From Cloacibacterium sp047601505 (lineage in GTDB: Bacteria; Bacteroidota; Bacteroidia; Flavobacteriales; Weeksellaceae), in assembly GCF_047601505.1 (NCBI RefSeq), contig NZ_JASGJD010000001.1, positions 1,116,001 to 1,180,000 of the forward strand: a stretch of 64,000 nucleotides of DNA, read 5' to 3'. Below are positions 19,179-29,313 of this stretch, piece by piece. Within the stretch, counting starts at the first letter, position 1. Each line of letters starts with the position of its first letter. The notes under the pieces are model-generated. The model made no database searches. It saw nothing but the letters and a program-made list of their open reading frames with translations, and was not told where the DNA came from. The translations under genes were made by a program, and so were the position numbers.

Positions 19179-22100
19179 TTAGAATGAAGCACGAACTTGC
19201 ACACTTCCAATATGAATCGTTCTGTCGCCAGAATTTCTACCTTCATAATTCACATTAAGTTGAAGGAATGAGTTCAATGCTTGTTGCAAAATCACACTCC
19301 AAACTTGGTTTTTTCCAGCTTTTAAACCATCTAACATTTGATTTCCTACAATGCTGAAAGCATTTCCCGTAAAGTTGTTGTTGATAAAACTGAAATTTCC
19401 TCTAATAGACGTTTTTTTATTTTCCCATTGCACGGTTCCTGTTGCGTCAAAGGTTTTTAGAAATTCGTCGCCATCTTTTCGGTCTTTTATTTTGTAGGCG
19501 GTAGAAACTTCGGTTTGCATACTTTCCGAAAGTTTGTAAATTAATTTTGGCTTCGTTTCGTAGATGTTCAAAATGTAATCTCTCGTAGAAAATAATTGCG
19601 ATGAAGATTTGTAATTCTGCAACTGATTTTCCCAATCTGTTCTCAAACTTTTATTAAACCAATATCCAAAATTTACGAGATGAGTTTGCGTATTTTTCTT
19701 TTCAATACTGAAATTGGCATTTACCAAATTTTGATTGTCGATGAAACGATAATTTCCGTTCCAACCAGACTTTTCGGTGGGATTGAAAAGTACAGAAAAT
19801 AGCAAATTCTGATTTTTTAAGATTTGATTATTTTCGGTTTTAAATGGATTAAATTCTAAAACTCGGTCTTCTTTATAAAACGAATTTTGCGCGTTCAACG
19901 AAATATTGAAATTCCAACGCTTTAGAAACTGATTTTCGGAGTTGAAAACGATAGAAGGATTCACGAAAAGTGAAAGTTGCAACTTATTTTTATTCGAAGG
20001 AATATATTTTACCGTGTTGGTATAAACTCTGATATACTGCGCCAAATCTACATATTCTGCAATTTCAAATTCATCTAATTGCTGAATTCCATCGCCGTTA
20101 TAATCTGTCCATTTGTAAATTCCTTGTCCGTCTGTAACTTTCAAATATTGAAATTCTCGCTGCGCTTCTTGTCCGTTTCCGAGTTCATAAAATGCTTGCA
20201 AACGCATTCCGTTTTTGAAAAATTGTTGATTGTACTGAATGTTTCCAATTACAAAATCTGAGTTAAATTCATTCGTGATTTCGTTTTTATAGAAAAATTT
20301 TCGGTAATGAACGAGCGTTGAAAGTTGGCTCTTTTCAGTTTTAATGAGTTGACTTTCTAGCATTAATCCAAAAATATTATTCATTTTCATCAAAGAATTG
20401 TCTCTTACAGAATCGTTGGTTCTGAAATAAGATTTTGCCAAAAATTTGGTGCGCAAACTGTCGCCAATTTTCTTTTGAATAAAAATTTCTTTCCACGAAA
20501 AACTGGTAACATCTAATGTTTTAGTTTGGTTGAAATTCTTTACATTATGTTCGAAACTTCCGCCAAAACTCCAACTTCCTTTTTTGCCCAAAATTTCAGA
20601 AGAAATATTTCCTCTTGCAAATTTCGTGTCTTGAAAATCTGAAGTTGTATTTAAGTAAGAAAAATTGCCACGTGTTTCTGTTTTTTTCTTGGTAAATTTA
20701 AAGTCTAAATCGTTTTTAAAGCCGTTGTAACTTTGTTTTTCGTTAAGATAATTCAGTTTGTAATTAATGAAATTGGTGTTTTTCCATTGGTTTAAAAAAC
20801 TGAAAATCAATCTATTTTGAGTAATTTGATTAAATTCTTGAGTTAAATTAAAATCTCTGGAAAATTCTACATCATTTATTCTATCCAAAATATGAAATTG
20901 CGAAGAAATTCTTTGAAATTCAGCACCAAGAGTTCCATTCCAATTGTTTTGGGTAAAGACTTTATTGCCGAAAATTCTTCCTGCAAAACCTGTATTTTGG
21001 TCGTTGTTTTTAGATGAAAATAAGTTGACATCATAATTGCTCAAAGAGAAATCTCCACCAATTTTTCCTTTTTCAAAAGTATATTCTGCACTGGTAGAAA
21101 ATACTTGAGATTTCTGTGGAGAAGGCAACTTTCGGAGCGCGGAATAATCTCCGTTTCCAGCGCCTACAAATTCAAAAATTCTTCCGTTGTTGGTAGATTG
21201 TTTCAGTTGGTAATCTCCCAAACCTGCACCAAAATACGTGAAAGAAACGTTGTACAAAGTTTCTGTTTTATCAGTAGAAAATTCATAATAATTTCCTTGC
21301 GAATTTTGCACCAATTTGTACAAAATTTTATTTACATCATATTCTGTAATTACTGCAGAAGGTGCATACATCAAATCTTCGTTGTTGCCTGCATTGGCGA
21401 GAATTTGCTCGTCTTCTTTGGATAAATTCAGAGAAAGTGGAGCATTTTTGTTATCATTTTCCAAAAAAGCATCGAAGGAAAGTTTCAATTTTTCGGTTTG
21501 ATGTTTTACCGAAGAAGTAACGATGAAACGGTTGTAATTTCGGTTGGTATAATTATAAGAAATGGTGATGAAATTCTGTTTAAAAATCGGTCTAAAACTC
21601 GTAAAAGTAATTTCCCCAGTGTTATAATTGATGATATAATCTTGATTTTCACCACGTTTCATGAGAATTCCATCAATGAAAACCTGTTCTGAACCACTCA
21701 AAATCGTGATGAAATTTTCTCCGTTTTTACCTGTTAAACGATATGGACCTTGGTTTCCTTCTACACCTTGAAAACGGATTCTGTGGAATTCGCTTCGGGC
21801 AACGCCTGCCGAAAAATCCAGGAAAGTTTTGTTGTCTTTGCCAAAATTCGTCTGAAATTGCAAACCCATGCTTCTGCGTTGGTATTTGCCAAAATAGGTT
21901 TGGTTGTCTTCTAAATCGAGGTGTCCGGCTTTTATGATGCTCTTGTCTTTGATGTTGAGTTGAAGATAAATTTTATCAAATTCTTGTAAAGTCTGGGTGT
22001 AGCCATCCGCTTGAATGGGCAAATTGTGGTCTGAAATACTGGCGAGAATAGAAACATCTTTGCTCAGTTTTCCTGCAATTTGCATATCCATAGAAGATTG

Positions 22101-22412
22101 CACAGATTGACCTTGGTTGTTACCGAAAGTAATTCCTCTAATGATAGAGCCTTTGGCATTGAGGTCGCCCAAGATTTGGGAGCGAGAATTTTTCTTTACT
22201 AAAACACCTTCTTCGTAGAAGATTTTTTTCTCTTTGATGGTAAAATTGGCAGTATCTTTTTTGAAAAATTCTGAATTGAATTTTTTAATAAAAACGGAAT
22301 CTGTTTTTAGTGAATCTGTTTTTTTGAAGTTGGGATTTTTCCATGAAAAAAATTGTGCTTTCCCCAAGAAAACACCGAAAAACAACAGAAAAAAGTAAAA
22401 TATTTTTTTCAC
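19179..22412 (-). CDS. Large outer-membrane beta-barrel protein of unknown function
   Basis: 1077 residues with a signal peptide (MKKIFYFFLLFFGVFLGKAQ). After a short linker comes a conserved block, NAKGSIIRGITFGNNQGQ to IQADGYTQTLQEFDKIYLQL (~87-155), that recalls the repeated opening of SprA-like Bacteroidota proteins. The rest is alternating aromatic/polar strands typical of a large barrel, ending in VQVRASF with a terminal Phe. I see no TonB plug and no T9SS tail. A region near 780-795 (YNGDGIQQLDEFEIAEY) looks like a calcium-binding turn. It is probably an outer-membrane structural or transport component. The role is unknown. Confidence 0.7.
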   Translation of the reverse strand: MKKIFYFFLLFFGVFLGKAQFFSWKNPNFKKTDSLKTDSVFIKKFNSEFFKKDTANFTIKEKKIFYEEGVLVKKNSRSQILGDLNAKGSIIRGITFGNNQGQSVQSSMDMQIAGKLSKDVSILASISDHNLPIQADGYTQTLQEFDKIYLQLNIKDKSIIKAGHLDLEDNQTYFGKYQRRSMGLQFQTNFGKDNKTFLDFSAGVARSEFHRIRFQGVEGNQGPYRLTGKNGENFITILSGSEQVFIDGILMKRGENQDYIINYNTGEITFTSFRPIFKQNFITISYNYTNRNYNRFIVTSSVKHQTEKLKLSFDAFLENDNKNAPLSLNLSKEDEQILANAGNNEDLMYAPSAVITEYDVNKILYKLVQNSQGNYYEFSTDKTETLYNVSFTYFGAGLGDYQLKQSTNNGRIFEFVGAGNGDYSALRKLPSPQKSQVFSTSAEYTFEKGKIGGDFSLSNYDVNLFSSKNNDQNTGFAGRIFGNKVFTQNNWNGTLGAEFQRISSQFHILDRINDVEFSRDFNLTQEFNQITQNRLIFSFLNQWKNTNFINYKLNYLNEKQSYNGFKNDLDFKFTKKKTETRGNFSYLNTTSDFQDTKFARGNISSEILGKKGSWSFGGSFEHNVKNFNQTKTLDVTSFSWKEIFIQKKIGDSLRTKFLAKSYFRTNDSVRDNSLMKMNNIFGLMLESQLIKTEKSQLSTLVHYRKFFYKNEITNEFNSDFVIGNIQYNQQFFKNGMRLQAFYELGNGQEAQREFQYLKVTDGQGIYKWTDYNGDGIQQLDEFEIAEYVDLAQYIRVYTNTVKYIPSNKNKLQLSLFVNPSIVFNSENQFLKRWNFNISLNAQNSFYKEDRVLEFNPFKTENNQILKNQNLLFSVLFNPTEKSGWNGNYRFIDNQNLVNANFSIEKKNTQTHLVNFGYWFNKSLRTDWENQLQNYKSSSQLFSTRDYILNIYETKPKLIYKLSESMQTEVSTAYKIKDRKDGDEFLKTFDATGTVQWENKKTSIRGNFSFINNNFTGNAFSIVGNQMLDGLKAGKNQVWSVILQQALNSFLQLNVNYEGRNSGDRTIHIGSVQVRASF

Positions 22413-22525
22413 CCCATATTAACAGAAATACCGACTGTAAAAGTAACTAAAAATATTTAGGATTATTGTGGAGGAATCTTAATGAAAAATTAATGATGAA
22501 AATCATATTTGATTGAAAAAATATG

Positions 22526-22533
22526 TATTTTTG
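22526..22533 (+). promoter_or_regulatory. Putative -7 element TATTTTTG
   Basis: It matches TAnnTTTG, 22 bases before the start of the frameshifted T9SS gene. Confidence 0.4.
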
Positions 22534-22555
22534 GAATTAATTAAATATAAGACTT

Positions 22556-24417
22556 ATGAGAAAACTTTATTTATTGTTGCTTATTTTGATAACATCTTGG
22601 TCATTTGGGCAAATTTTATCAGATGATTTTAATTATAGTGACAATGCATTGTTAAGTGCAAATGGGTGGACAGCTTTTAGTGGAGCAGGATCTCAAGCTG
22701 TAGATGTTGGAACTTCTAACGGATTGGTATATGCAGGCTACTCCGGTATATCTGGATTTGCAGGTGCAGCAGAAGGAAATGCAGCAAGGTTAGATAATAA
22801 TGGCGAAGATGTAAACAGAACTTTTACAGCAAAAACAAGTGGTACAATCTATTATTCGTTTTTAATGAAAGTCTCTTCAGCTTCAGAAGGGATATTTTGC
22901 CGGATTGAATACTACAGGAGCAACTAATTTTGGGAATAGATTATTTATAAAACCATCTACCAACGCTGGAAAATATTTCATTGGGATTTCTAATACAACA
23001 ACTGCGGTTTATGGTACAACAGAATTTAATTATGATACTACTTATTTGGTAATTGTAAAATATGATGTTTCTACTGTGGGGACTGCAAGTGTTTGGGTAA
23101 AATCATCAGGAGTGCCGGCTACTGAACTTGATGCAGGAACAGCGGAAGTATCAACGTCAAGGTTCAGGTTCGGCAACTATTTCAGGTTTTTTTCTTAGAC
23201 AGTATAATGCCACACAGAATATTACTATTGATGCTTTAAGAATGCATTCGACGTGGATGAATACCACACCTTGCAGTTTAATCCTAGGTACAGAAGCTAC
23301 ATCATGTGATGCTGTAACATATGATTTGGATACTTATACAACCACGATACCATTTACGGGTGGTGGATCTGGAACTTATGCCCTAAGTGCATCTAGCGGA
23401 GTTATATCTGGTGATAATCCTTCTACTGTGTCTGCGGGGAATATCATAGTTAGTGGAATTGCAGAGGGTACAAATGTAACAATTACAATTACAGGAGGTT
23501 GTACAATTTCAAAAACAGTTTTAGCATCTTCTTGTAAACCCATCAATACATTACCATTTAAAGAACCATTTAATTATACTATAGGGCAAGCGCTAAGTGC
23601 GCAGCAAACTTGGAGTAGCGTAAATACAGGTGATGATATTCTGGTGATTGCAGGTAACCTAAGCTATTCAGATATTAATTCTACAGGTAATTCAATAAGT
23701 TTTGCAGGAGCGGGAGCAGAATCTAGAACACCTTTTACCTCTACCAATTCTGGAGCTGTTTATACATCTTTATTAATTTCTTGTACAGATTTGTCTGCAA
23801 TTACTACGGATTTAACAAATTCTTACATAGCATTATATACAGATGATACTGCTGGTTCTACTACAGCCAGACTATGGATTAGGAAAAATGGTTCTCAATA
23901 CCAGTTTGGTTTAGGTGCTGGAACTTCTCCAGATACTTGGTCTATAAATTTATATGACACCGGAACTACTCAATATTTAATATTTGGTTATGATTTTAGC
24001 ACTGGATCTACAGTATTGTATGAGAATCAAGCAACACCTGTTACGCCTAATATATCTGTAATAAATACAACACCTTTAGTTAATGTTGGAGGATTAATGT
24101 TTAGGCAAGATACTGCTGCAAATACACCAAATGTTACGATTGATGAACTGAATATTTCTACAACTTTACAAACCTTAGCAACTAAAGATGTTACCAAATC
24201 AAAAATCAATTTAGTAAAAAGTACAGTTGTAAAGGATGTTTTAACGTTTGGAGCAAAAGCTAATGTAAAAGTTGTTAACTTTAATGGACAAGTTTTAAAA
24301 TCTGTTTCTGTTGAAAATGGTACTACATTAGATGTTTCTTCTTTAGCAAAAGGAGTTTACCTAATTAAAGGTGATGTAAACGGTGAAACTGTTGTTCAAA
24401 AAATTATCAAACAATAA
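22556..24417 (+). pseudogene. T9SS-secreted protein with two frameshifts
   Basis: Three frames overlap to encode one ~620-residue protein: 22556-22927, a segment ending 23198, and a segment ending 24417. Removing one G from the GGG at 22889-22891 and one A from the AA at 23160-23161 restores continuity (reading EGYFAGLNTTG and EVSTSGSGSATISG at the joins). The start has a signal peptide (MRKLYLLLLILITSWSFGQ). The N-terminal part is a choice-of-anchor-like beta-sandwich (DDFNYSDNALLSANGW), and a second related sandwich begins near FKEPFNYTIGQALSAQQTW. The C terminus is an intact T9SS type A domain ending IIKQ. The intact rest of the frame suggests sequencing error or very recent loss. Confidence 0.85.
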
Positions 24418-24441
24418 TTGATAAATTATTAATAAAAATGG

Positions 24442-24476
24442 AAAGGTTGCTCTACTCGGGCAACCTTTTTTATTGT
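24442..24476. terminator. Terminator between convergent genes
   Basis: AAAGGTTGC (24442-24450) pairs with GCAACCTTT (24460-24468) around a 9-base loop. T-runs on the plus side and A-rich sequence upstream allow use in both directions. Confidence 0.85.
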
Positions 24477-24490
24477 GTGAAATTTATTTA

Positions 24491-27289
24491 TTAATACCAA
24501 CCTCTTCTGAAATGTCCAATTACGGCATTTAGATTAACATTTAGAGTATATCTTATTCTGCTACTATAATTTTTAAAACCAGGTTCAAAACCTAGAGAAG
24601 ATTGTAAAGGGAAATAAATCTCAAGAAAATCAGGAATCACTTTTAGCTTTATGCCACTATCCCAAATAAATTTAGGGTCGTGAGTTTTATTTTTATAAAT
24701 ACCAGCATCAGCATAAACATTAAACATTTTCCAAACGTGTGCATCTACATTGCTAGACGCAATCCATTGGTTTACGGTGCCATTGATAAGAGACTTGAAG
24801 CCGCCTTCTGCCAATACAAATTGTTGAGAAAGAATTCCTGTAGAAGCACTCTGCGCCAATAGATTGTAAGAAAAAGAATAGTTAGAAACTTTAGAAATTC
24901 CTAAATTAAAAGTATTATTTCTGGTGTGATTGGTTAAGAAAAGTCCGCCAAAAAATCTAAAACTTATCTTCTTGTCTTTGGCATATTCCCAGCGATAAAA
25001 ACTTTCTGCAGTTAGTTTTTGGTAATCGTCCATTATCTGCAAATTCCCAAATAAATATTTTTCTAAGATTACATTGTTTTCTGAATATACAAAACCAATA
25101 TTCCAGATATTATACTTAGAATAATCGTTTTTTTGCTGCATTACTTCACTTAATTCTCTGTCAAAATGATTATAAGAAAGTACAATACTTCTTGCAATTT
25201 GACTTCTTGGATTTTTGTTAAGAGCCATAGATGCACTTGCGCCAAATCTTTTATATGTTAAATCATAATCATAATGAAAGAATGCAGCAGAATAGGCAAG
25301 TGTAATACTTCTGAAAAAACTTTCAGCAGGTTGGATTTTGTAGGAAACCAGAGTCATACCTGTAAATTTCTGTGTTCCTGTACTATAATAAGGCGTTATT
25401 GCATATAAAAATGGCGATTCTATAATAGATTTATTATGAAATTTTAAACCCAAAAGAAATTTATCATAATTGTTCCAATTGAACTTTGGAGCATAAAAAA
25501 TTTCGTTGTACTCAGGGTTTGGTTTGTCTGTAAAAAGTTTGAATTTTACTTTTTTAGTATTGCTGAAAAGTCCTTTGGTGTATAGATAATTGTCTCTGAA
25601 ATTACTTTCTGGGAAAACGTAATTGCTGTTAACTGTAATTTTAGTTACATCATTATCTGGGATAATATAGGTGTTTTCTCCTTTTTTATTATTAGTATCA
25701 TACCAATACGTTTTTTCGTTTCCGTTGCTGTCTTCCACTTTTAGTTTAAACGGAATATTTTGAGTGATATTTTTTGATAATTTTATATGTAATTGGTCAT
25801 CAATTCTATCAAAAGATTTTATTTTGAAATTTACTCTCATTTTACGTTGAATGTAAGTCTCCATAAAGGAAGAAGAGTAGCCAGATTTCATTGCCATTTC
25901 GTTTAAGAAATCTTCTTTATTGATGAGTTTATTATCGTTTTTAGCAATATAATCTCTTACGAAATCTTCAAAATTATCTTTTCCCATTTTCTCTGAAATG
26001 AAATTGAGAAGCGTGCCTGTTTCGAATTTACTAATGGCAATTTCGTTGAAATTACTTAAGCTTTCTAGGTTTTCATCAATGTTTTGGTCTAAATTCTGAG
26101 CCATAATATATTGATAAGCCAAACCGTATCTTTCGCTGAGGTTTAATTTTGAAAAGAAAGAGTATTTAAGTGGTTTTATACCAAGAATTTTATAATCGAT
26201 AAGATTGCCAAGCAATTTATAATCTTTGTAAAATTTTTCTAAGTATTGAATCTCCCAATAGGTTTTCAAACCGTTATTAATCCAGTGGTTTTCTTTTTTG
26301 TTAGAGAAAAATAATTGGTCTGCCAGTTCCTGAGAAATGATACTGAAATAATCCATATCAATTTTTTCGGGGTCTGTAAAAAGCTGCAATTTGTACTTCC
26401 AGAATTTAATATCATCATTACCGAAAAAGTCATTTTTTTTCTTTTTTACATTGCTTATAAATATTTTTTCTGGCAAAAATCCAATCTTGTCTTTAAGAAA
26501 TTTGAGTTGAAGCGGAACATAAAATTCTATATTTTTTTGGTCTTCTTCCGAAACAGAATATCCAAAATCTACAATATGCTTTTTGCCATCAATTTCTGTG
26601 GTTAATTTATAAGTGGGAGTTGTAGAAATATTAATTTCCACATCGTTATTTATAATTCCGGAAAATATCTTTGGCGAAACCTCGGGTAAATTACTTGTTA
26701 CTAAAAGTGATGATGAAGAGAAGTCTATTTTGTAAAATGTGTTGGTGTTGTAATTTTCTTCTATATCTACAAAATGCTTGTCAGTTTCGTTGTTTCTATC
26801 AAAACTATCGGGAACCAAGAAAAAATTCTTTAACAAATATTCGTTTTCTCCAGCGCCATACCCTGTAAATTTTGCATCAGGAATTTTTATAGAATATTCT
26901 AGATTAAGAATGGTTTTTTCTTTCGTTTTTAAGGTTTTTTCTAAAGGAATATAAAGATTTTCTTCATTTAGATTTTCGGTAATAGTATTGTTGTTGATGG
27001 TTAGATGAAGCAGTTTCCCAAGTTCGTTTTCTTTAGCGTAATATAAATCTGTTTTTCTATCTTCTAGTTTTCTTCTAAGCAGATTGGTGTGTCTATTTTG
27101 GTAAGCAGCTACAAGATTTAAAAGTTTTATGCTAGAAAGATATTTTTGAGAAGTATTTTGATAAACTATTTTTTCTTTTACGCGCAATATTCTGGCAGAC
27201 AAATCTGCTTTTATATAAATAGAATCTTTTTGTCCGAAGGCAAAAAGATGAACCATTAAGCACAATAAAAGAGATGTTTTTTTCGTCAT
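24491..27289 (-). CDS. M1-like gluzincin protein without zinc site, fused to a C-terminal barrel
   Basis: 932 residues with a signal peptide (to ~FGQ, residue 20). Residues ~20-480 follow the layout of M1 family aminopeptidases. Where HExxH should be, the sequence reads QELAD (320-324), and the downstream WLNEG is WINNG (336-340); the following TYWE is kept. Zinc binding is therefore unlikely, and this looks like a pseudo-enzyme. Residues ~600-932 are amphipathic beta strands ending in a barrel-like RGWY tail. It probably sits in the outer membrane with a periplasmic or surface binding domain. The partner is unknown. Confidence 0.7.
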   Translation of the reverse strand: MTKKTSLLLCLMVHLFAFGQKDSIYIKADLSARILRVKEKIVYQNTSQKYLSSIKLLNLVAAYQNRHTNLLRRKLEDRKTDLYYAKENELGKLLHLTINNNTITENLNEENLYIPLEKTLKTKEKTILNLEYSIKIPDAKFTGYGAGENEYLLKNFFLVPDSFDRNNETDKHFVDIEENYNTNTFYKIDFSSSSLLVTSNLPEVSPKIFSGIINNDVEINISTTPTYKLTTEIDGKKHIVDFGYSVSEEDQKNIEFYVPLQLKFLKDKIGFLPEKIFISNVKKKKNDFFGNDDIKFWKYKLQLFTDPEKIDMDYFSIISQELADQLFFSNKKENHWINNGLKTYWEIQYLEKFYKDYKLLGNLIDYKILGIKPLKYSFFSKLNLSERYGLAYQYIMAQNLDQNIDENLESLSNFNEIAISKFETGTLLNFISEKMGKDNFEDFVRDYIAKNDNKLINKEDFLNEMAMKSGYSSSFMETYIQRKMRVNFKIKSFDRIDDQLHIKLSKNITQNIPFKLKVEDSNGNEKTYWYDTNNKKGENTYIIPDNDVTKITVNSNYVFPESNFRDNYLYTKGLFSNTKKVKFKLFTDKPNPEYNEIFYAPKFNWNNYDKFLLGLKFHNKSIIESPFLYAITPYYSTGTQKFTGMTLVSYKIQPAESFFRSITLAYSAAFFHYDYDLTYKRFGASASMALNKNPRSQIARSIVLSYNHFDRELSEVMQQKNDYSKYNIWNIGFVYSENNVILEKYLFGNLQIMDDYQKLTAESFYRWEYAKDKKISFRFFGGLFLTNHTRNNTFNLGISKVSNYSFSYNLLAQSASTGILSQQFVLAEGGFKSLINGTVNQWIASSNVDAHVWKMFNVYADAGIYKNKTHDPKFIWDSGIKLKVIPDFLEIYFPLQSSLGFEPGFKNYSSRIRYTLNVNLNAVIGHFRRGWY

Positions 27290-27302
27290 GTTTTAATAAA
27301 GC

Positions 27303-27310
27303 CAAATATA
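27303..27310 (-). promoter_or_regulatory. Putative -7 element TATATTTG
   Basis: A minus-strand TAnnTTTG match 13 bases before the start of the M1-like gene. Confidence 0.4.
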
Positions 27311-27386
27311 GACAGAAAGTATTAGAATTATTTATAATTAATCGTTAAATTATTACACTTTATACATTTTTAATACCAAACACATT

Positions 27387-28292
27387 ATGTTTTATAATTT
27401 TTTTAGTTCAATTTATTTTAAAAGATTAAAACGCTTATTTGTTTTGATTATTTTTTTCGGTTTAATCAGTTGTAGTAAAAGTCAAAAAAAAGAGAAAATA
27501 ATTATTGAAACGGATAATATTTCTACTACAGCAACTTTAATTCATAAGAACGGAAATACGGTGAAAACCAGATTTTCTGCTCCCAAAAATTATGAATGGA
27601 TTGAAGAAAAGCCAAATTCTTTCGGAGAGTTTTTGGTGAATTTTCCATTAAAAAAATATGGCGCTCAAATTCTTAGATTTGATGGAAATCCTATTGCAAC
27701 ACAATCTTTGCACGAAGCCATTTATGATATTGATACTGGCGAAAAAGATTTGCAACAATGTGCAGATTCTGTAATAAGATTGTACGCCGAATATCTTTGG
27801 AAGCAAGACCGTAAAGATGAAATTGCGTTTCACTTTACCAACGGAGATTTAGTAAAATGGACAGATTACAGAGATGGATATAGAGCTTTTGTAATGGGGA
27901 ATTCTGTAGATTATAGAAAAACTGTATCTTATGAAGATTCGTATCAAAATTTTAGAAATTATCTGGATTTAATTTATAATTATGCAGGTACAATTTCTTT
28001 AACTGCCGAAACAAAGGCGGTAAACTCTACTAAAAATCTAAAAACAGGAGATGTTCTCATAACGCCCGGAAGTCCTGGTCATGTGGTTTTTATAGCAGGA
28101 AGTTGCGAAAATAAAAATGGAGAAAAATTGTTTCTTTTGAGCGAAGGTTTTACGCCAGCGCAAAGTATTCATTTGCTTAAAAATCCTTTTGAAGAAAACA
28201 TTTCGCCTTGGTATCGGCTTGATGTAAATTCTGAGAAAATTAATACCGCGAGGTTTAGTTTTTCACCTGTTCATTTTATGAGTTTAGATTAA
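27387..28292 (+). CDS. DUF4846 lipoprotein
   Basis: 301 residues. A long basic N-terminus leads to a hydrophobic stretch and a lipobox LISC (Cys at ~30), so it is probably a lipoprotein. The DUF4846 pattern is visible: FSAPKNYEWIEEKPNSFGEFL, FDGNPIATQSLHEAIYDIDTG, RLYAEYLW and the late GDVLITPGSPGHVVFIAG (~222-240), which recalls a hydrolase-like Asp/His pair. The family's function is not established. It stands alone between divergent and convergent minus-strand genes. Confidence 0.8.
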   Translation: MFYNFFSSIYFKRLKRLFVLIIFFGLISCSKSQKKEKIIIETDNISTTATLIHKNGNTVKTRFSAPKNYEWIEEKPNSFGEFLVNFPLKKYGAQILRFDGNPIATQSLHEAIYDIDTGEKDLQQCADSVIRLYAEYLWKQDRKDEIAFHFTNGDLVKWTDYRDGYRAFVMGNSVDYRKTVSYEDSYQNFRNYLDLIYNYAGTISLTAETKAVNSTKNLKTGDVLITPGSPGHVVFIAGSCENKNGEKLFLLSEGFTPAQSIHLLKNPFEENISPWYRLDVNSEKINTARFSFSPVHFMSLD

Positions 28293-28395
28293 TTAAAAAA
28301 TTAATAATTAAGAAATTAAGATTTAGAGTATAATTTTAATATTAAGAAATCTTTTCTTCATTGTGAAAAACTCTGCGACTTTACGTGAAAAGATA

Positions 28396-29307
28396 TCACA
28401 AAACTTGCAAAACATAATGCCAAATTGCAAGCGTAACAAAAGAAAGCGGAATACCAATAGCAACCATTAAATTACAAATTTTACTGTCTAGATGGTGAGC
28501 TTCGGCAATAATTGCGGCTGTAATCATGGGAGCCATTGCAGATTCTAAAACGGAAATGTCTATTATTTTACCATTCTGAAGAAAAACATATTTGTACAGT
28601 ATTAAAATGAGCAAAGGATAAAGAATAAGTTTGAAAGTTAATCCTAGGAAAAGATAAAAACCTTCTTGCTTTTCAATTTTTTTCCATTTCATTTGGCTTC
28701 CAACGGAAACTAATGCCAAAGGAACTGTTGTAGAGCCTAATTTTAGCAAAGTTTCGTCTATTTCTTTAGGAATTTCTATGGAAAAAGAATTAAGAATTAA
28801 AGCGATAATAAAGGTAATAAATGGCGGGAATTTTATGATTTTGGTGAGATGTTTCAGTAAAGAATCTTTGCTTCCAGAATAAAAATTTGCGACTAAAATT
28901 CCAACAGTTGACAATGCAATAAATCCTGGTTGGTCTACCAGCATTACGGTTTTCAAGCCTTCTTCGCCATAAAGTGCTTGTATTACGGGTATTCCTATAA
29001 AAGAGGTGTTTCCAAAACCAGCACACATGATTAGAGCACCGATTACAGAATGTTTCCAACTGAAAATTTTCCCTAAAATGTAGAAAAAAATGATGGCAAA
29101 GAAAATTCCAATCCAAGGAACTAATGCAGGAAAAATTACTGAACTGTTGAGTTCTATCTTCGAAATGTAATATAAAGAAAATGCCGAAAGCGAAATGTTA
29201 ATTACAAAAGCATTCAGAGAACTGTGAAAATTCTCAGGAACTATTTTTGCTCTTTTTAGAACAATTCCTAATATTAAACAAACGAAAATTAGAATTAAAT
29301 TGCTCAA
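28396..29307 (-). CDS. AEC-family (auxin efflux carrier-like) transporter
   Basis: 303 residues with ten hydrophobic helices in two five-helix repeats separated by a short central loop (~150-165), the AEC/membrane-transport PF03547 arrangement. FVINISLSAFSLYYIS near the start and AAIIAEAHHLD near the end are typical. Bacterial members export small organic acids such as malate or malonate; the substrate here cannot be told. It starts 6 bases after the next minus-strand gene and is likely part of a pyr-hly-AEC transcript. Confidence 0.85.
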   Translation of the reverse strand: MSNLILIFVCLILGIVLKRAKIVPENFHSSLNAFVINISLSAFSLYYISKIELNSSVIFPALVPWIGIFFAIIFFYILGKIFSWKHSVIGALIMCAGFGNTSFIGIPVIQALYGEEGLKTVMLVDQPGFIALSTVGILVANFYSGSKDSLLKHLTKIIKFPPFITFIIALILNSFSIEIPKEIDETLLKLGSTTVPLALVSVGSQMKWKKIEKQEGFYLFLGLTFKLILYPLLILILYKYVFLQNGKIIDISVLESAMAPMITAAIIAEAHHLDSKICNLMVAIGIPLSFVTLAIWHYVLQVL

Positions 29308-29313
29308 AATGAA

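Noticed and set aside
24491..27289. Active M1 aminopeptidase
   Set aside because: The zinc ligands of HExxH and the downstream Glu are not present.
28349..28394. Terminator between the DUF4846 and AEC genes
   Set aside because: ATCTTTTC/GAAAAGAT pair only over 8 AT-rich bases with a 30-base loop and no T-run.
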